A stretch of 48,107 nucleotides of DNA from a bacterium (GTDB lineage: Bacteria; Desulfobacterota; JAPLJL01). Within the stretch, counting starts at the first letter, position 1. Every line of letters starts with the position of its first letter. The notes under the pieces are model-generated. The model searched no databases. It saw only the letters and a list, made by a program, of their open reading frames with translations, and was not told the DNA's origin. The translations under genes were made by a program, and so were the position numbers. The DNA lies in contig JAQTNV010000026.1 in the NCBI GenBank assembly GCA_028713675.1, positions 1 through 48,107 of the forward strand, in the 5' to 3' direction. This document shows positions 16,196 to 24,371 of this stretch, in pieces.

Positions 16196-17719
16196 CTATT
16201 CCTTTTTCTCCCCTTCGACGGGCAAGTCCAATGATTTCCTTCTCTTCTTTCTCGCGTGTAAAACCCGGCGGACGGGCTTTGGGCGGCGAGGATACTTCAG
16301 GGGCCGGCCGCGGGTGGTGTGGGGCTTGGATGCCTTTTCCAGCCCCAGGCGGCGCATGCGGTATTTCAGACTGCTGAGATTGATGTTCAATTCCCGGGCG
16401 GTTTCCATCTGGTTCCAGCGGCATCTCTCCAAAATCCGGAGAATATACTGGGTTTCAAAAGCCTCCTTGGCTTTGCGGAGGGTATTTAAGCGATGCCGGC
16501 GGGGAGTGGCCCCGGCTTCGGCGGAAAAATCCTGAAAACTCTCAAAGCAGAATTCCATCGGCAGGTCCTCGATCGTAATCACCTCCCGGGGGACCACCGC
16601 CACCATCCGCTCGATCAAATTTTCGAGTTCCCGGATATTCCCGGGCCAGTTATACCGGGAGAAAAGCCTGATCACCTCCGCGGCCACTCCCTTCACTGAT
16701 TTGCGAAAGCGCTGGTTGTACCTTTCGATGAAAAGGTTGACGAGTTCCGGAATGTCTTCCAGCCGCTCCCGCAGGGGGGGCATCGTGATGGGAATGACGT
16801 TGAGCCGGTAATAAAGATCCTCGCGGAACTTGCCCGCCTCCACCGCCTTCTTCAAATCCAGATTGGTGGCGGCGATGATCCTGGTCTCGATCCGGATGGT
16901 TTTGCCTCCCCCCACTCTTTCGACCTCGCCGGATTGGATCACCCGGAGCAGCTTGGCCTGGAGATCGAAGGGCAGATCGCCGATTTCATCCAGAAAAATC
17001 GTGCCCCCGTTGGCCAGCTCGAATTTGCCGAAATGCATCTTGTGCGCTCCGGTGAAAGAGCCCTTTTCATGTCCGAACAGGGTGCTCTCCAGCAGGTCCT
17101 TGGGGATGGAAGCCAGATTGACCGTGACGAAAGGGGCTTCGGACCGATCGCTGTTTTGATGGATCAGACGCGCGAGCAAATCCTTGCCCGTGCCGCTTTC
17201 CCCCATCAGGAGAACGGTCGCCGGCAGGGGGGAGATGCGTTTCACCACATCGTAAATCGCCTGCATCTTCGAGGTCACGCCGAAGATGATGTCCCGGGGG
17301 ATTACCGACTCGATTTCGCAGGTGAGGTAACGGATTTTCCGGGCTTGTTCCTGCTTTTCGTAAATGCGGTTGACCAGGTTCAGCACCTCGTCGTAATTGA
17401 ATTCCTTGGTGATATAGTCGTAAGCGCCCAGCTTCATCGCGGCGACCGCTTTTTCCACCTCCCGCACCATGGTCACCATCACCACATCCACGTCGCCGAA
17501 TCTCTCCTTGATTCTCCGGAGAACTTCCATTCCGTCCATCCCGGGCATCATGATGTCCAGGAGGACGATCCGGACGTCTTCATTTTCAACCAGGGATAGA
17601 GCGGTCGCCCCGTCCGGGGCGGTCAGAACGGGATACTGACCGGTCAGCACCGCTTCCAGGGTTTCCCGGATGCTCGGGTCGTCATCGACAATCAGAATTT
17701 TGCCCAATTGTTTTGACAA
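16196..17719 (-). CDS. NtrC-family sigma54-dependent response regulator
   Basis: The 507-aa protein has a receiver (VDDDPS, phospho-Asp55 in LLDIMMPGMDG, Lys105), then an AAA+ domain with Walker A GESGTGKD (173-180), the sigma54-contact loop GSFTGA (220-225, Ser for the usual Ala) and Walker B IFLDEIGD. A Fis-type helix-turn-helix (WNQMETARELNINLSSLKYRMRRLGLEK region) is followed by a very basic tail of about 40 residues (RGRPLKYPRRPKPVRR). It should activate sigma54 promoters when phosphorylated. The TTG start has AAAGGATG at 8-base spacing. It precedes the TonB receptor gene by 12 bp; the sigma54 site at 8183-8199 is a possible target. The basic, AT-hook-like tail is unusual for the family. 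Confidence 0.95.
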   Translation of the reverse strand: MSKQLGKILIVDDDPSIRETLEAVLTGQYPVLTAPDGATALSLVENEDVRIVLLDIMMPGMDGMEVLRRIKERFGDVDVVMVTMVREVEKAVAAMKLGAYDYITKEFNYDEVLNLVNRIYEKQEQARKIRYLTCEIESVIPRDIIFGVTSKMQAIYDVVKRISPLPATVLLMGESGTGKDLLARLIHQNSDRSEAPFVTVNLASIPKDLLESTLFGHEKGSFTGAHKMHFGKFELANGGTIFLDEIGDLPFDLQAKLLRVIQSGEVERVGGGKTIRIETRIIAATNLDLKKAVEAGKFREDLYYRLNVIPITMPPLRERLEDIPELVNLFIERYNQRFRKSVKGVAAEVIRLFSRYNWPGNIRELENLIERMVAVVPREVITIEDLPMEFCFESFQDFSAEAGATPRRHRLNTLRKAKEAFETQYILRILERCRWNQMETARELNINLSSLKYRMRRLGLEKASKPHTTRGRPLKYPRRPKPVRRVLHARKKRRKSLDLPVEGEKKE

Positions 17720-17958
17720 GATTAAATCATCCTTTTCATGCGGGGAAAAATGCGAATTTATTTATCCCAACCCCTCCGATAAATTGGTCTAAAATATGAT
17801 CATATATTATGAATATTTTGTCAAATATTAGTATGTTAATGAAGGCCGGCGGGGGGTATATATCTGTCTGTCAAAATAGCAAAGGGCATCCTCCTGCGCC
17901 AACTTGTCCGAAGATGCTTTAGCGTAGTCGGAGGCTCCGGAGGACAGGTAGGGCAGAG

Positions 17959-17990
17959 CCTCCGGCCCGTATGGGCCTACGGCCCGGAGG
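17959..17990. repeat. 32-bp palindrome (CCTCCGG...CCGGAGG family)
   Basis: The arms CCTCCGGCCCGTA and TACGGCCCGGAGG flank a TGGGCC-type centre. It is the second-best conserved copy of the family seen at 5121-5151. Confidence 0.8.
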
Positions 17991-18038
17991 GAGCAAGGAG
18001 CGGTAGCCGCAGGCTTCAGCCTGCGAGAACGTAGGGCA

Positions 18039-18083
18039 AGGCTTTTCGATCAGATCCCGAGGCAATGTGGTCGAGGGAAGCCT
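18039..18083 (+). repeat. 45-bp dispersed element, copy 3
   Basis: Base-for-base identical to the copy at 5059-5103 although 13 kb away, which suggests recent spread or gene conversion. It carries the same inverted six-base ends, AGGCTT and AAGCCT. Confidence 0.85.
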
Positions 18084-18163
18084 TGCATATAATTGTAGTT
18101 GCCCGATTAATTCATCCCGTCAAGGACGGGATCGGGCGCTTTTAAAACCGCCTTCCCCCTGCC

Positions 18164-18554
18164 GTCATTCCGCACTTGATGCGGAATCCAGTCTTTTCTT
18201 TTATTGTCATCCCCGTGAAAACGGGGATCCAGGTATCTTTTCTGTTACCGTCATTCCGGCGGACCTTTCCTTCCGAAGCCAAATCCTTACGAAGCCTTGG
18301 CGTAGTTGGACTGGCGCAGGAGGAAACCGGAATCCCTCCCCTACCGTCATTCCGGCGGAAGCCGGAATCCAGTTCTTGTTTCTTCTTTCGCAATCGTCAA
18401 TCTATTTATCCCGAGTTCTTGCGAGGGATTTATCCCGAGGTCTTGCGAGGGATTTATCCCGAAGGGTTTATATGAGGGACAATCGTCAATTCTTTTTCGG
18501 CCGGAATCCAGTAATTTTTCTCTTGTTGTCATCCTCGCGGAAGCGGGGATCCAG
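18164..18554. repeat. Cluster of gtcattcc...ggaatccag hairpin elements
   Basis: Four elements of 27-28 bp begin gtcat(t/c)c and end (g)gaatccag or gggatccag, each with a short self-complementary core such as CCGGCGGAAGCCGG. The same family occurs at 19224-19250, 29142-29172, 42272-42298 and 43582-43608, and in split form at 24998-25075 and 29636-29712. Comparable elements are common in Proteobacteria. Confidence 0.85.
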
Positions 18555-18613
18555 GATTAATTTTAAAAAACAATAACGCCGATGAAATAAGGGAATGGAG
18601 GAGATCGTCCCGG

Positions 18614-18874
18614 TTAAATTCCTCGATATACTTCCCGACGATGGCCAACACTCAAAATATTTTTAATTTCTTCTGAGTCCTTTATCTGGTAAATCACCCG
18701 ATAATCCCCCACTTTTAAACGATGAAAATCGGTCCCTTTTAACTTGACCGATTGACGTGGACGAGGCTCGTTCACAAGATCCATTAACTTAATACCGATA
18801 CGCAAAGCTGTGTTTCTATCAATATTCTTAAGTTCCTTCTCCGCCTTTTTGGAAATTTCGACCCTGTAGGCCAC
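18614..18874 (-). CDS. RelE/ParE-family toxin
   Basis: The 86-aa protein has the RelE/ParE fold signature: YRVEISKKAEKELKNIDR, LKGTDFHRLKVGDYRVIYQI and a final VGHRREVYRGI. Family members are ribosome-dependent mRNA endonucleases or, for ParE, gyrase poisons. The conserved C-terminal HRREVYR favours the RelE type. It starts with GTG, whose first base is the last base of the antitoxin stop TAG, so the two are translationally coupled with the antitoxin first. The pair borders the accessory island on its downstream side. Confidence 0.9.
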   Translation of the reverse strand: MAYRVEISKKAEKELKNIDRNTALRIGIKLMDLVNEPRPRQSVKLKGTDFHRLKVGDYRVIYQIKDSEEIKNILSVGHRREVYRGI

Positions 18875-19089
18875 TATCTGGTTTTTCCGGCATCCTGGAT
18901 TTCTTCAAGAACCTCGGACAGAGGGCGCGTCGGATCGTTTTTTCTTTCCATGGCAATGGAAATATCCATCAAGTCCCTCCGGAGCGAGCGATCACTGGCC
19001 AAGCGGGCTAAAACCAGGTTTTGTTCTTTTTTCGGAAGTGTTTTAAAGGCCGTCCAGAAAATCTCTGCTTTTGCTTCTGCCGCGGTCAT
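18874..19089 (-). CDS. Antitoxin partner of the RelE/ParE-type toxin
   Basis: The 71-aa product starts MTAAEAKAEIFWTAFKTLP. It has a helical N-terminal half (EQNLVLARLASDRSLRRDLMDIS) and a short charged tail (PTRPLSEVLEEIQDAGK) that would wrap the toxin. The chosen ATG at 19089 has a strong GGAGG Shine-Dalgarno sequence; the longer frame to 19131 has none. I do not assign it to a named antitoxin family. The stop overlaps the toxin start by one base. A perfect 7+2+7 inverted repeat upstream is a likely autoregulatory operator. Confidence 0.85.
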   Translation of the reverse strand: MTAAEAKAEIFWTAFKTLPKKEQNLVLARLASDRSLRRDLMDISIAMERKNDPTRPLSEVLEEIQDAGKTR

Positions 19090-19146
19090 GACTTTATCCT
19101 CCTTGCCAATCTGCTTGTTTAAAATTAGCACTTTTCGAGGCCGGAC

Positions 19147-19162
19147 GCTATAAAATTATAGC
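19147..19162. promoter_or_regulatory. Inverted repeat, probable toxin-antitoxin operator
   Basis: GCTATAA-AA-TTATAGC is a 7-bp perfect inverted repeat lying 58-73 bp upstream of the antitoxin ATG, in an AT-rich promoter-like stretch. Toxin-antitoxin pairs usually autorepress through such sites. Confidence 0.55.
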
Positions 19163-19412
19163 GGTAAAAGCGGAATGCGGCATAAATCCGCATATACTTC
19201 AGCGGGAATCCAGTCCCCCTGCCGTCATTCCGGCGAAAGCCGGAATCCAGTATTTCTTTTATTACCTTAGCTCGCCGGCAATATCTTGGGATTCTTGACA
19301 GGAATTAAAAAGCAGATTCAAGACTCACAAAGCATCAAGTAACCAGCGTACCCTAAATATTTCCCATGTCAATTAGTAAAGTACGTCCCCAAGATTCGCA
19401 CAAATAATTTAA
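19163..19412. repeat. Boundary region with hairpin element and inverted-repeat end
   Basis: It holds a gtcattccggcg...ggaatccag hairpin at 19224-19250, part of another just before it, and the left 25-bp inverted-repeat copy at 19366-19390. No gene was seen. Confidence 0.7.
19366..19390 (+). repeat. Left 25-bp inverted repeat flanking the tcmP-DUF5131 pair
   Basis: It begins ATGTCAATTAGTAAAG and ends CGTCCCC. It matches the reverse complement of 21325-21349 at 21 of 25 positions, so the two copies form inverted ends around the gene pair, with the CCCC side facing inward. Direct copies of the right-hand motif also occur at about 24211-24243, 27736-27762 and 28821-28848. Confidence 0.75.
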
Positions 19413-20159
19413 TCAAAACAAAGATAAAGCCCGGAATTTATCATTAATATCAAGAACAGGCATTTGATCCCAAATTCGGCCCGAAAGAGTTCTACCGGTC
19501 TTCTTTTTATTAACTCCACCCCATTGTTTAAAGAAAAAAGGTATCTTTTCTGAGATACATTGATCTCTAATATCCTCAACCCATTTCTTTTTCATAGGTC
19601 GCGCTTTTGGACCAGATTCGCCTCCAACAATGACCCAGTTTATATTTTTCAAATTTAAATTTATTATTGGCCCCAGAAGAGGCTCAAAGGAAATAAACTT
19701 TATTTTTGCATTCGTTTCCCTAAGATGATTGATTCTAAAAGTATAGGCAGCATTTTCTACACTTACGCCCATCCAAACATTAGATGGCCATATTAATTTG
19801 TTATTTAATTCTAATAAGCGTTGCGATCGCTTTGTAAGTATTTGATATTTATGTATATTCGTTTGCATCATTATAATAAATATTTTATTTATGAATTCAA
19901 AAGGAATATTCTTATGAAAAAGATCACTCATTGAATTAACAAAAATCATTTTAGGGTTGTGTAATTTAAAAGGAGTATCTAAAAGATTTTCGTGTAACGT
20001 TAGATTAAATCCATTAATATAATTTTTTTGCCCCATGCTTTTTAATCGAAAAGCAAGCCGTTCGGCATAGCAATTTTTACATCCTAAACTTATTTTCGAA
20101 CATCCAGTAACTGGATTCCAGGTTAATTCTGTCCATTCAATTTTAGATTTAGTAGCCAT
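19413..20159 (-). CDS. DUF5131 (phage Gp37/Gp68 family) three-Cys-motif protein
   Basis: The 248-aa protein begins IEWTELTWNPVTGCSKISLG, with Cys20, Cys27 and Cys30 in the C-x6-C-x2-CYAE arrangement that defines the family. The motif recalls radical SAM proteins and may bind an Fe-S cluster. Other family landmarks are NSMSDLFHK, ILTKRSQRL, WMGVSVENAAY, FEPLLGPI, WVIVGGESGPKARPM and PFFFKQWGG. Family activity is not established to my knowledge. It follows tcmP by 6 bp, the usual pairing. Low GC, unlike neighbours such as the 16-kb regulator, supports horizontal acquisition. Confidence 0.93.
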   Translation of the reverse strand: MATKSKIEWTELTWNPVTGCSKISLGCKNCYAERLAFRLKSMGQKNYINGFNLTLHENLLDTPFKLHNPKMIFVNSMSDLFHKNIPFEFINKIFIIMMQTNIHKYQILTKRSQRLLELNNKLIWPSNVWMGVSVENAAYTFRINHLRETNAKIKFISFEPLLGPIINLNLKNINWVIVGGESGPKARPMKKKWVEDIRDQCISEKIPFFFKQWGGVNKKKTGRTLSGRIWDQMPVLDINDKFRALSLF

Positions 20160-20165
20160 AAATCA

Positions 20166-21293
20166 TTATCCCTTCTTAGGAAATATTACTATAACTCCAT
20201 CACTAAAAGTAGATTCTCCTTTTATTTTACGCCTCTGATCAGAAGGAGGATACGTTATAATTTTTCCTTCAGATTCTAGTTTTAATAAAACTTTTTTATA
20301 ATTATTTTTCAAATAGGGTCTGCCTACATTATGTTCAAAATATATCTCTTTCATAGTTAAAGATTTTCCGGCGAACTCGCTCATTATCATATTTTCGAGA
20401 TCATCTAAAGGTCTCGCCAGTTCAAAAAGCAGCGGATATTTATTGTCGGCTGCACTATATACAAAACTTGGGACTCCTTGCTCTGACGAAGAACTATATT
20501 TAGACATAATACTCTTCATTATTTCGTATCCTAATGGATGTTTTGTTACAAAGATTAAATGATGACTTGTCTTCACTTTCTTTTCATTTTTAAAGCAGAA
20601 TGGCAAAACATATTGACCTTGCGCTTCTTTAAGAACAGAACACAATTCTTCAATTATCGTAAGTTCTCTCTCAGACGCATTAAGTCCAGGCAAAATACTT
20701 TTCAAATATTTTGCTTTATCTTGTCCAAATAATTCAGCCATATTCTCATCAAATAGGGGATTGCTTAGTCCCATATTTATTCGATTATAATTAAAGAAAA
20801 ATATACAATCACACCCAAAATCCTTAAGAAAAGCCGCTATAAGACGACCTGATAAACCCTTATATCCCCATGGATCAATAAATACTAAAGAAGGGATTAA
20901 GTTAACTTTTTCAAAAATACTGATTAAATCACCGCCAATGGTTTCATTGTAGATTTCAGGTTTATATTTTAACTTACTAATTCTGGGAATGGTTTTTATA
21001 GTATTTTCTAAAGATTCCGAGAAATCGGAATTTTTATCATTAAATATTGTAACAAGCATATTGCTTAAGTCATTATGATTTATAGCATACTCTAAAATTA
21101 CTACAGGAGTTGATTTGGTGCCGTCCTGATAAATTCCTGGTCCTGAAAATAAATCAATATATGCTAATTTATCACCACCAATATTTTTCACATTTGATAT
21201 CATTACATTAGCCCAAGCCATAAAATACTTCGAAACAATTTCGGTTTTTATTTGAGACTGTTCTTTTGACTCTTCAAAAAAATCCTGTTTCAT
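20166..21293 (-). CDS. tcmP: Three-Cys-motif partner protein TcmP
   Basis: The product matches the TcmP family: DFFEESKEQSQIKTEIVSKYF at the start, a Rossmann-like motif YIDLFSGPG, and FIDPWGYKGL resembling motif IV of methyltransferases. Its C-terminal part (LTMKEIYFEHNVGRPYLKNNYKKVLLKL) looks like a winged helix. It may be a SAM-dependent methyltransferase, but no activity is established to my knowledge. The frame is open to an ATG at 21332, but that lies inside the 25-bp repeat. The ATG at 21293, with AAGG 11 bases upstream, gives 375 aa and matches where family members start. DUF5131 follows after 6 bp, as is typical. AT-rich codons mark it as foreign. Confidence 0.9.
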   Translation of the reverse strand: MKQDFFEESKEQSQIKTEIVSKYFMAWANVMISNVKNIGGDKLAYIDLFSGPGIYQDGTKSTPVVILEYAINHNDLSNMLVTIFNDKNSDFSESLENTIKTIPRISKLKYKPEIYNETIGGDLISIFEKVNLIPSLVFIDPWGYKGLSGRLIAAFLKDFGCDCIFFFNYNRINMGLSNPLFDENMAELFGQDKAKYLKSILPGLNASERELTIIEELCSVLKEAQGQYVLPFCFKNEKKVKTSHHLIFVTKHPLGYEIMKSIMSKYSSSSEQGVPSFVYSAADNKYPLLFELARPLDDLENMIMSEFAGKSLTMKEIYFEHNVGRPYLKNNYKKVLLKLESEGKIITYPPSDQRRKIKGESTFSDGVIVIFPKKG

Positions 21294-21324
21294 ATTTTCA
21301 TTTACCTTATCATATAGGGGTTTG

Positions 21325-21349
21325 GGGGACATTCTTTACTTTTTGACAT
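21325..21349 (-). repeat. Right 25-bp inverted repeat flanking the tcmP-DUF5131 pair
   Basis: On the minus strand it begins ATGTCAAAAAGTAAAG and ends TGTCCCC. It is 21/25 identical to 19366-19390 in the opposite orientation. It overlaps the 5' end of the longest tcmP reading frame, an argument for the internal tcmP start. Confidence 0.75.
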
Positions 21350-21475
21350 TTGATTACCTTCTATTATTATAAGGATGTAATTAGTTCATATATTATTTCA
21401 GACATTACAAAGACATGCTACTTTCCAAATTTTCGAAAGAGCTCGCTATATTTCTAATTTATTATGAAGATTAGT

Positions 21476-24103
21476 TCAAAATTCTCTAATAGTATTTTCT
21501 ACACATTCTTTTATATTTTCAGGACTTAATGCAGCCATTATTGTATCTCTTATTTCTGGGTTACAAAACACTCTACCTTTAGAGGCTATATTCATAAGTC
21601 TAAAAAACACTTTATTCCATACTTCAGAAACTCTTTCTCCCGTCTTCACTCTTATTAAATAATTTTTGTGAAGTCTTTCCGGTTCAGGAATAAATCTTAA
21701 CTTTTGTTTTGCTCCATAAACCGGTTCAGGGCAATCGCAAATAATTGCTTTTGGTGTGTTAAGTATGTCTAGAACTAAAGAAGTATTTTCTACAGCTAAC
21801 ATAGATACTTTTCTATATGATGTTCCAGATACAAAATTTTCGAATGCTTCTTTTATCTTATTTTGAAGTGCAATCTGGAAAGAAGATTCCTTAATAAGAT
21901 TTCTAAATTTAATAATTAAAGATTCTTTTTCTTCTTCTTCTGGATTTTCATTATGAATTGTTAATATTCTCTTATAAATCGATCTATCTTGAATCATATG
22001 AATCATTTTTTTCCCGACATCATCAGAATTCTTTTCAATCAACAATAAAATATCATCTATACAAATATTTTTAGTTTTTTTATCAAGAATTACTAATGAT
22101 TTTAATTCCTTATAAAAAGATTTATATTTTTGAATATCCGTTTGTTTAAGGATAGGTGATATTGATTCTCTAAGCATAGACCTCAATGCTCTTGCTGTAT
22201 GATGCCAATAAAGAGATTGATATAACAAATATCTTGCGAAAGTCACCGATTCTGCCGCAGTCTGACCTTTTTCATACGTACCTAATGTAAATGTTGTATT
22301 ACCACTGTCATCTTTAGTAATAATTGTGGTTAAATTCCTTATTAATCTATCAACGTCTATTAACTCACCATATTTCAGATAACAATTTAAACTATCTCTA
22401 ATTAAGTAATCAATTTTATCAGCATCAATTGGTCCATCAATAATAGAATTTAATAATTTGTGTTTAAGATTTCTTCTGAATAATCCACCTTCCTCTTTCA
22501 TAACATTTTTTACATTTTCAATATTAACTCCCCAACCCCAATCTTCATTTTCTATAATTTCTTTTATTGTTTTTCCTTTAAGATTTTTTGCATTTGAATA
22601 TAAAGCTTCTTGCGTAAATGATTCATGACTAACATTTTTATTTAATTCTTGAAATTCATGTGCAAGTGGATATTGGCCAAGATCATGTAATAAAGAAGCC
22701 AACATTATACTCTTAATGTCATTGATATTTATTAACTGTTTAAATATTGGATTATTAGGATCATTATATAAAGACTGAATGTATAAGCAACAATTTCTAA
22801 AAACACCAATAGAATGCTCGAATCTATTATGTGATGCAGTTGGATAAATAAGATTTACTAACCCAAGTTGAGGAACAAATGTTAATCTTGAAAATTGGGG
22901 ATGTTCTATTAACATTTTAATTCTTTCACTAAAGGGTGACGGTATTCCCTGGGAAATCTGTACTCTTTTTGAATAAAATACATTTAATTCAGGAATAGAA
23001 TCTAAAAAATGCTCACCAAATAATAATTTTTCAAAATCTTCATTGATTTGTTTAAAATCTGTATATTTTATTTCATTAAATTCTTGAACATCTAATTCCA
23101 TCCAAGTTTCTTTATAAACTGAAATATCTTCATTATCATGTAATTGTTTATTTCTTATGTCATCTACTTCTATATTTCTCATATTTTTTCCATCGAGTGT
23201 TCTGCAGGCAAGTAAATGCAAATATACAAAGTTATAATCATAAACAACCAAATCTGGAAATTTTTCGTTAATTAATGACAATATTTCCAATAAAGATTTA
23301 CCAAAAGAAAATATATCATAAGAATATTTAAAATCCTTAGGTTTCAAAGGTTTTCTTACTCTATTTTTACTAGACATTTGACGATATTCTAATTTTAAAT
23401 CAGGATGTGCATAAAATAATGTAAAACCTACAACATGATCTACTTCATCTTCTGTTTTAATTTTCGCGAATCCTAAATCACTCAATACTGGTCTGCAATT
23501 CAAATCAATCAATATATTGCTAGGTTTAATATCAAAATGAATTATATTATTTTTATGTAAATAAGTAATGGCCCTCGATATTTTATAAAATATTTCAGTA
23601 ATATTATTTGTGATTACTTTTAAATCTTTATTTGATGATGCATCTTTTAATAACTTTTTAACATATATTTTTAAATCTTTAGCATCATCTATATATTCCA
23701 TCATAAAAAAAGGAAATAATGGGTAATCATATTTAGAAAGATCGATTTCTCCCAATTTATAAAGTGAAATAATATTATTATGTCTTATTTTATTTAAGTA
23801 AATCATTTCATTTTTAACAGAATCTATTAATCCACTGCTTTTGGGCCTAGGTATTTTTAATGCTACATCGATTTCTCTGCCTGAATCTATTTTATTATCT
23901 TTTAAACCTATAATTAATCCTGCTCCTCCCATACCAATTGGTTTCACAAAATCGTAAGATACTTTTAGTTGATCATTTAACTTTTTTAATGCATATATGA
24001 CAATGCTTTGCTCTGTATCAAGAGAACCAGATGTTGTCTGTTCGTGTTTAAGATACATTTCTTTTAAGCACTTTATAAAATCTTTAGTTAAATCTGATGT
24101 CAT
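21476..24103 (-). CDS. Ser/Thr protein kinase fused to a SAMHD1-like HD phosphohydrolase
   Basis: The 875-aa protein has an N-terminal protein kinase domain (about 50-300): glycine loop GMGGAG (57-62), VALK Lys83, catalytic loop HFDIKPSN with Asp191, Lys193 and Asn196, DLG for DFG at 209-211, and YAHPD in place of APE. About residues 395-650 form an HD domain of the SAMHD1/dGTPase type: NRFEHSIGV (His430), LLHDLGQYPLAHEFQ (His473, Asp474), DADKIDYLIRDS (Asp560/562) and LYWHHTARALRSML. All metal ligands look present. A 200-residue C-terminal part is unassigned. A strong AAGGAGATG Shine-Dalgarno sequence precedes the ATG. Gene GC is very low. A dNTP-depleting or nucleotide-sensing defence enzyme is a reasonable guess. 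Confidence 0.9.
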   Translation of the reverse strand: MTSDLTKDFIKCLKEMYLKHEQTTSGSLDTEQSIVIYALKKLNDQLKVSYDFVKPIGMGGAGLIIGLKDNKIDSGREIDVALKIPRPKSSGLIDSVKNEMIYLNKIRHNNIISLYKLGEIDLSKYDYPLFPFFMMEYIDDAKDLKIYVKKLLKDASSNKDLKVITNNITEIFYKISRAITYLHKNNIIHFDIKPSNILIDLNCRPVLSDLGFAKIKTEDEVDHVVGFTLFYAHPDLKLEYRQMSSKNRVRKPLKPKDFKYSYDIFSFGKSLLEILSLINEKFPDLVVYDYNFVYLHLLACRTLDGKNMRNIEVDDIRNKQLHDNEDISVYKETWMELDVQEFNEIKYTDFKQINEDFEKLLFGEHFLDSIPELNVFYSKRVQISQGIPSPFSERIKMLIEHPQFSRLTFVPQLGLVNLIYPTASHNRFEHSIGVFRNCCLYIQSLYNDPNNPIFKQLININDIKSIMLASLLHDLGQYPLAHEFQELNKNVSHESFTQEALYSNAKNLKGKTIKEIIENEDWGWGVNIENVKNVMKEEGGLFRRNLKHKLLNSIIDGPIDADKIDYLIRDSLNCYLKYGELIDVDRLIRNLTTIITKDDSGNTTFTLGTYEKGQTAAESVTFARYLLYQSLYWHHTARALRSMLRESISPILKQTDIQKYKSFYKELKSLVILDKKTKNICIDDILLLIEKNSDDVGKKMIHMIQDRSIYKRILTIHNENPEEEEKESLIIKFRNLIKESSFQIALQNKIKEAFENFVSGTSYRKVSMLAVENTSLVLDILNTPKAIICDCPEPVYGAKQKLRFIPEPERLHKNYLIRVKTGERVSEVWNKVFFRLMNIASKGRVFCNPEIRDTIMAALSPENIKECVENTIREF

Positions 24104-24371
24104 ATTTCATCTCCTTTTTTATAATTGTTTTGAAGGACGTTGATTCTTAAATTGCATGTTTCGGGGTACGTAGTTCCGTTATTTCCGTTATTTTATCTAA
24201 GGACGGACTAGGAGACGCTTTTTACTTCTTGACATTTGACTACCTTTTACGCTCGAAAGATATTTGCTCAACATATCCCCCCTTACCCCTGCTCTTATCT
24301 CATAATTATGGGACATGATTTAAACATTGACTTGATTTAACGCATCAGAATTTCTGGACTAAATTGAAAAC
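24104..24371. repeat. Intergenic region with tacgtagttccg and ttgacatttgac motifs
   Basis: It holds a copy of the ggggacgtagttccg...ttatctaa element (24163-24200), followed directly by a divergent copy of the 25-bp motif (24211-24243). No ORF was seen. The kinase-HD promoter must lie here or just upstream but cannot be pinned down. Confidence 0.6.

Larger units (their letters stand above)
17720..18613. repeat. 894-bp gene-free tract rich in palindromic elements
   Basis: Beyond the regulator's AT-rich upstream region it holds a 32-bp palindrome (17959-17990), the third 45-bp element (18039-18083) and a TGTAGTTGCCCGAT...ATCGGGC element with a second small hairpin in its loop (18098-18142). It also holds at least four gtcattcc/ggaatccag hairpins (18164-18191, 18206-18232, 18346-18372, 18528-18554) and three head-to-tail gggatttatcccgag units (18408-18478). 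No gene. Confidence 0.85.

Noticed and set aside
15900..16300. Cobalamin riboswitch for the BtuB-like receptor
   Set aside because: Only 12 bases separate the receptor from the regulator gene, and no B12-box-like sequence was seen there or upstream of the regulator.
18408..18478. Three tandem gggatttatcccgag units as a replication or attachment site
   Set aside because: The same unit occurs singly at 5936, 29255 and 33840, so it is a dispersed element; no integrase or initiator gene nearby.
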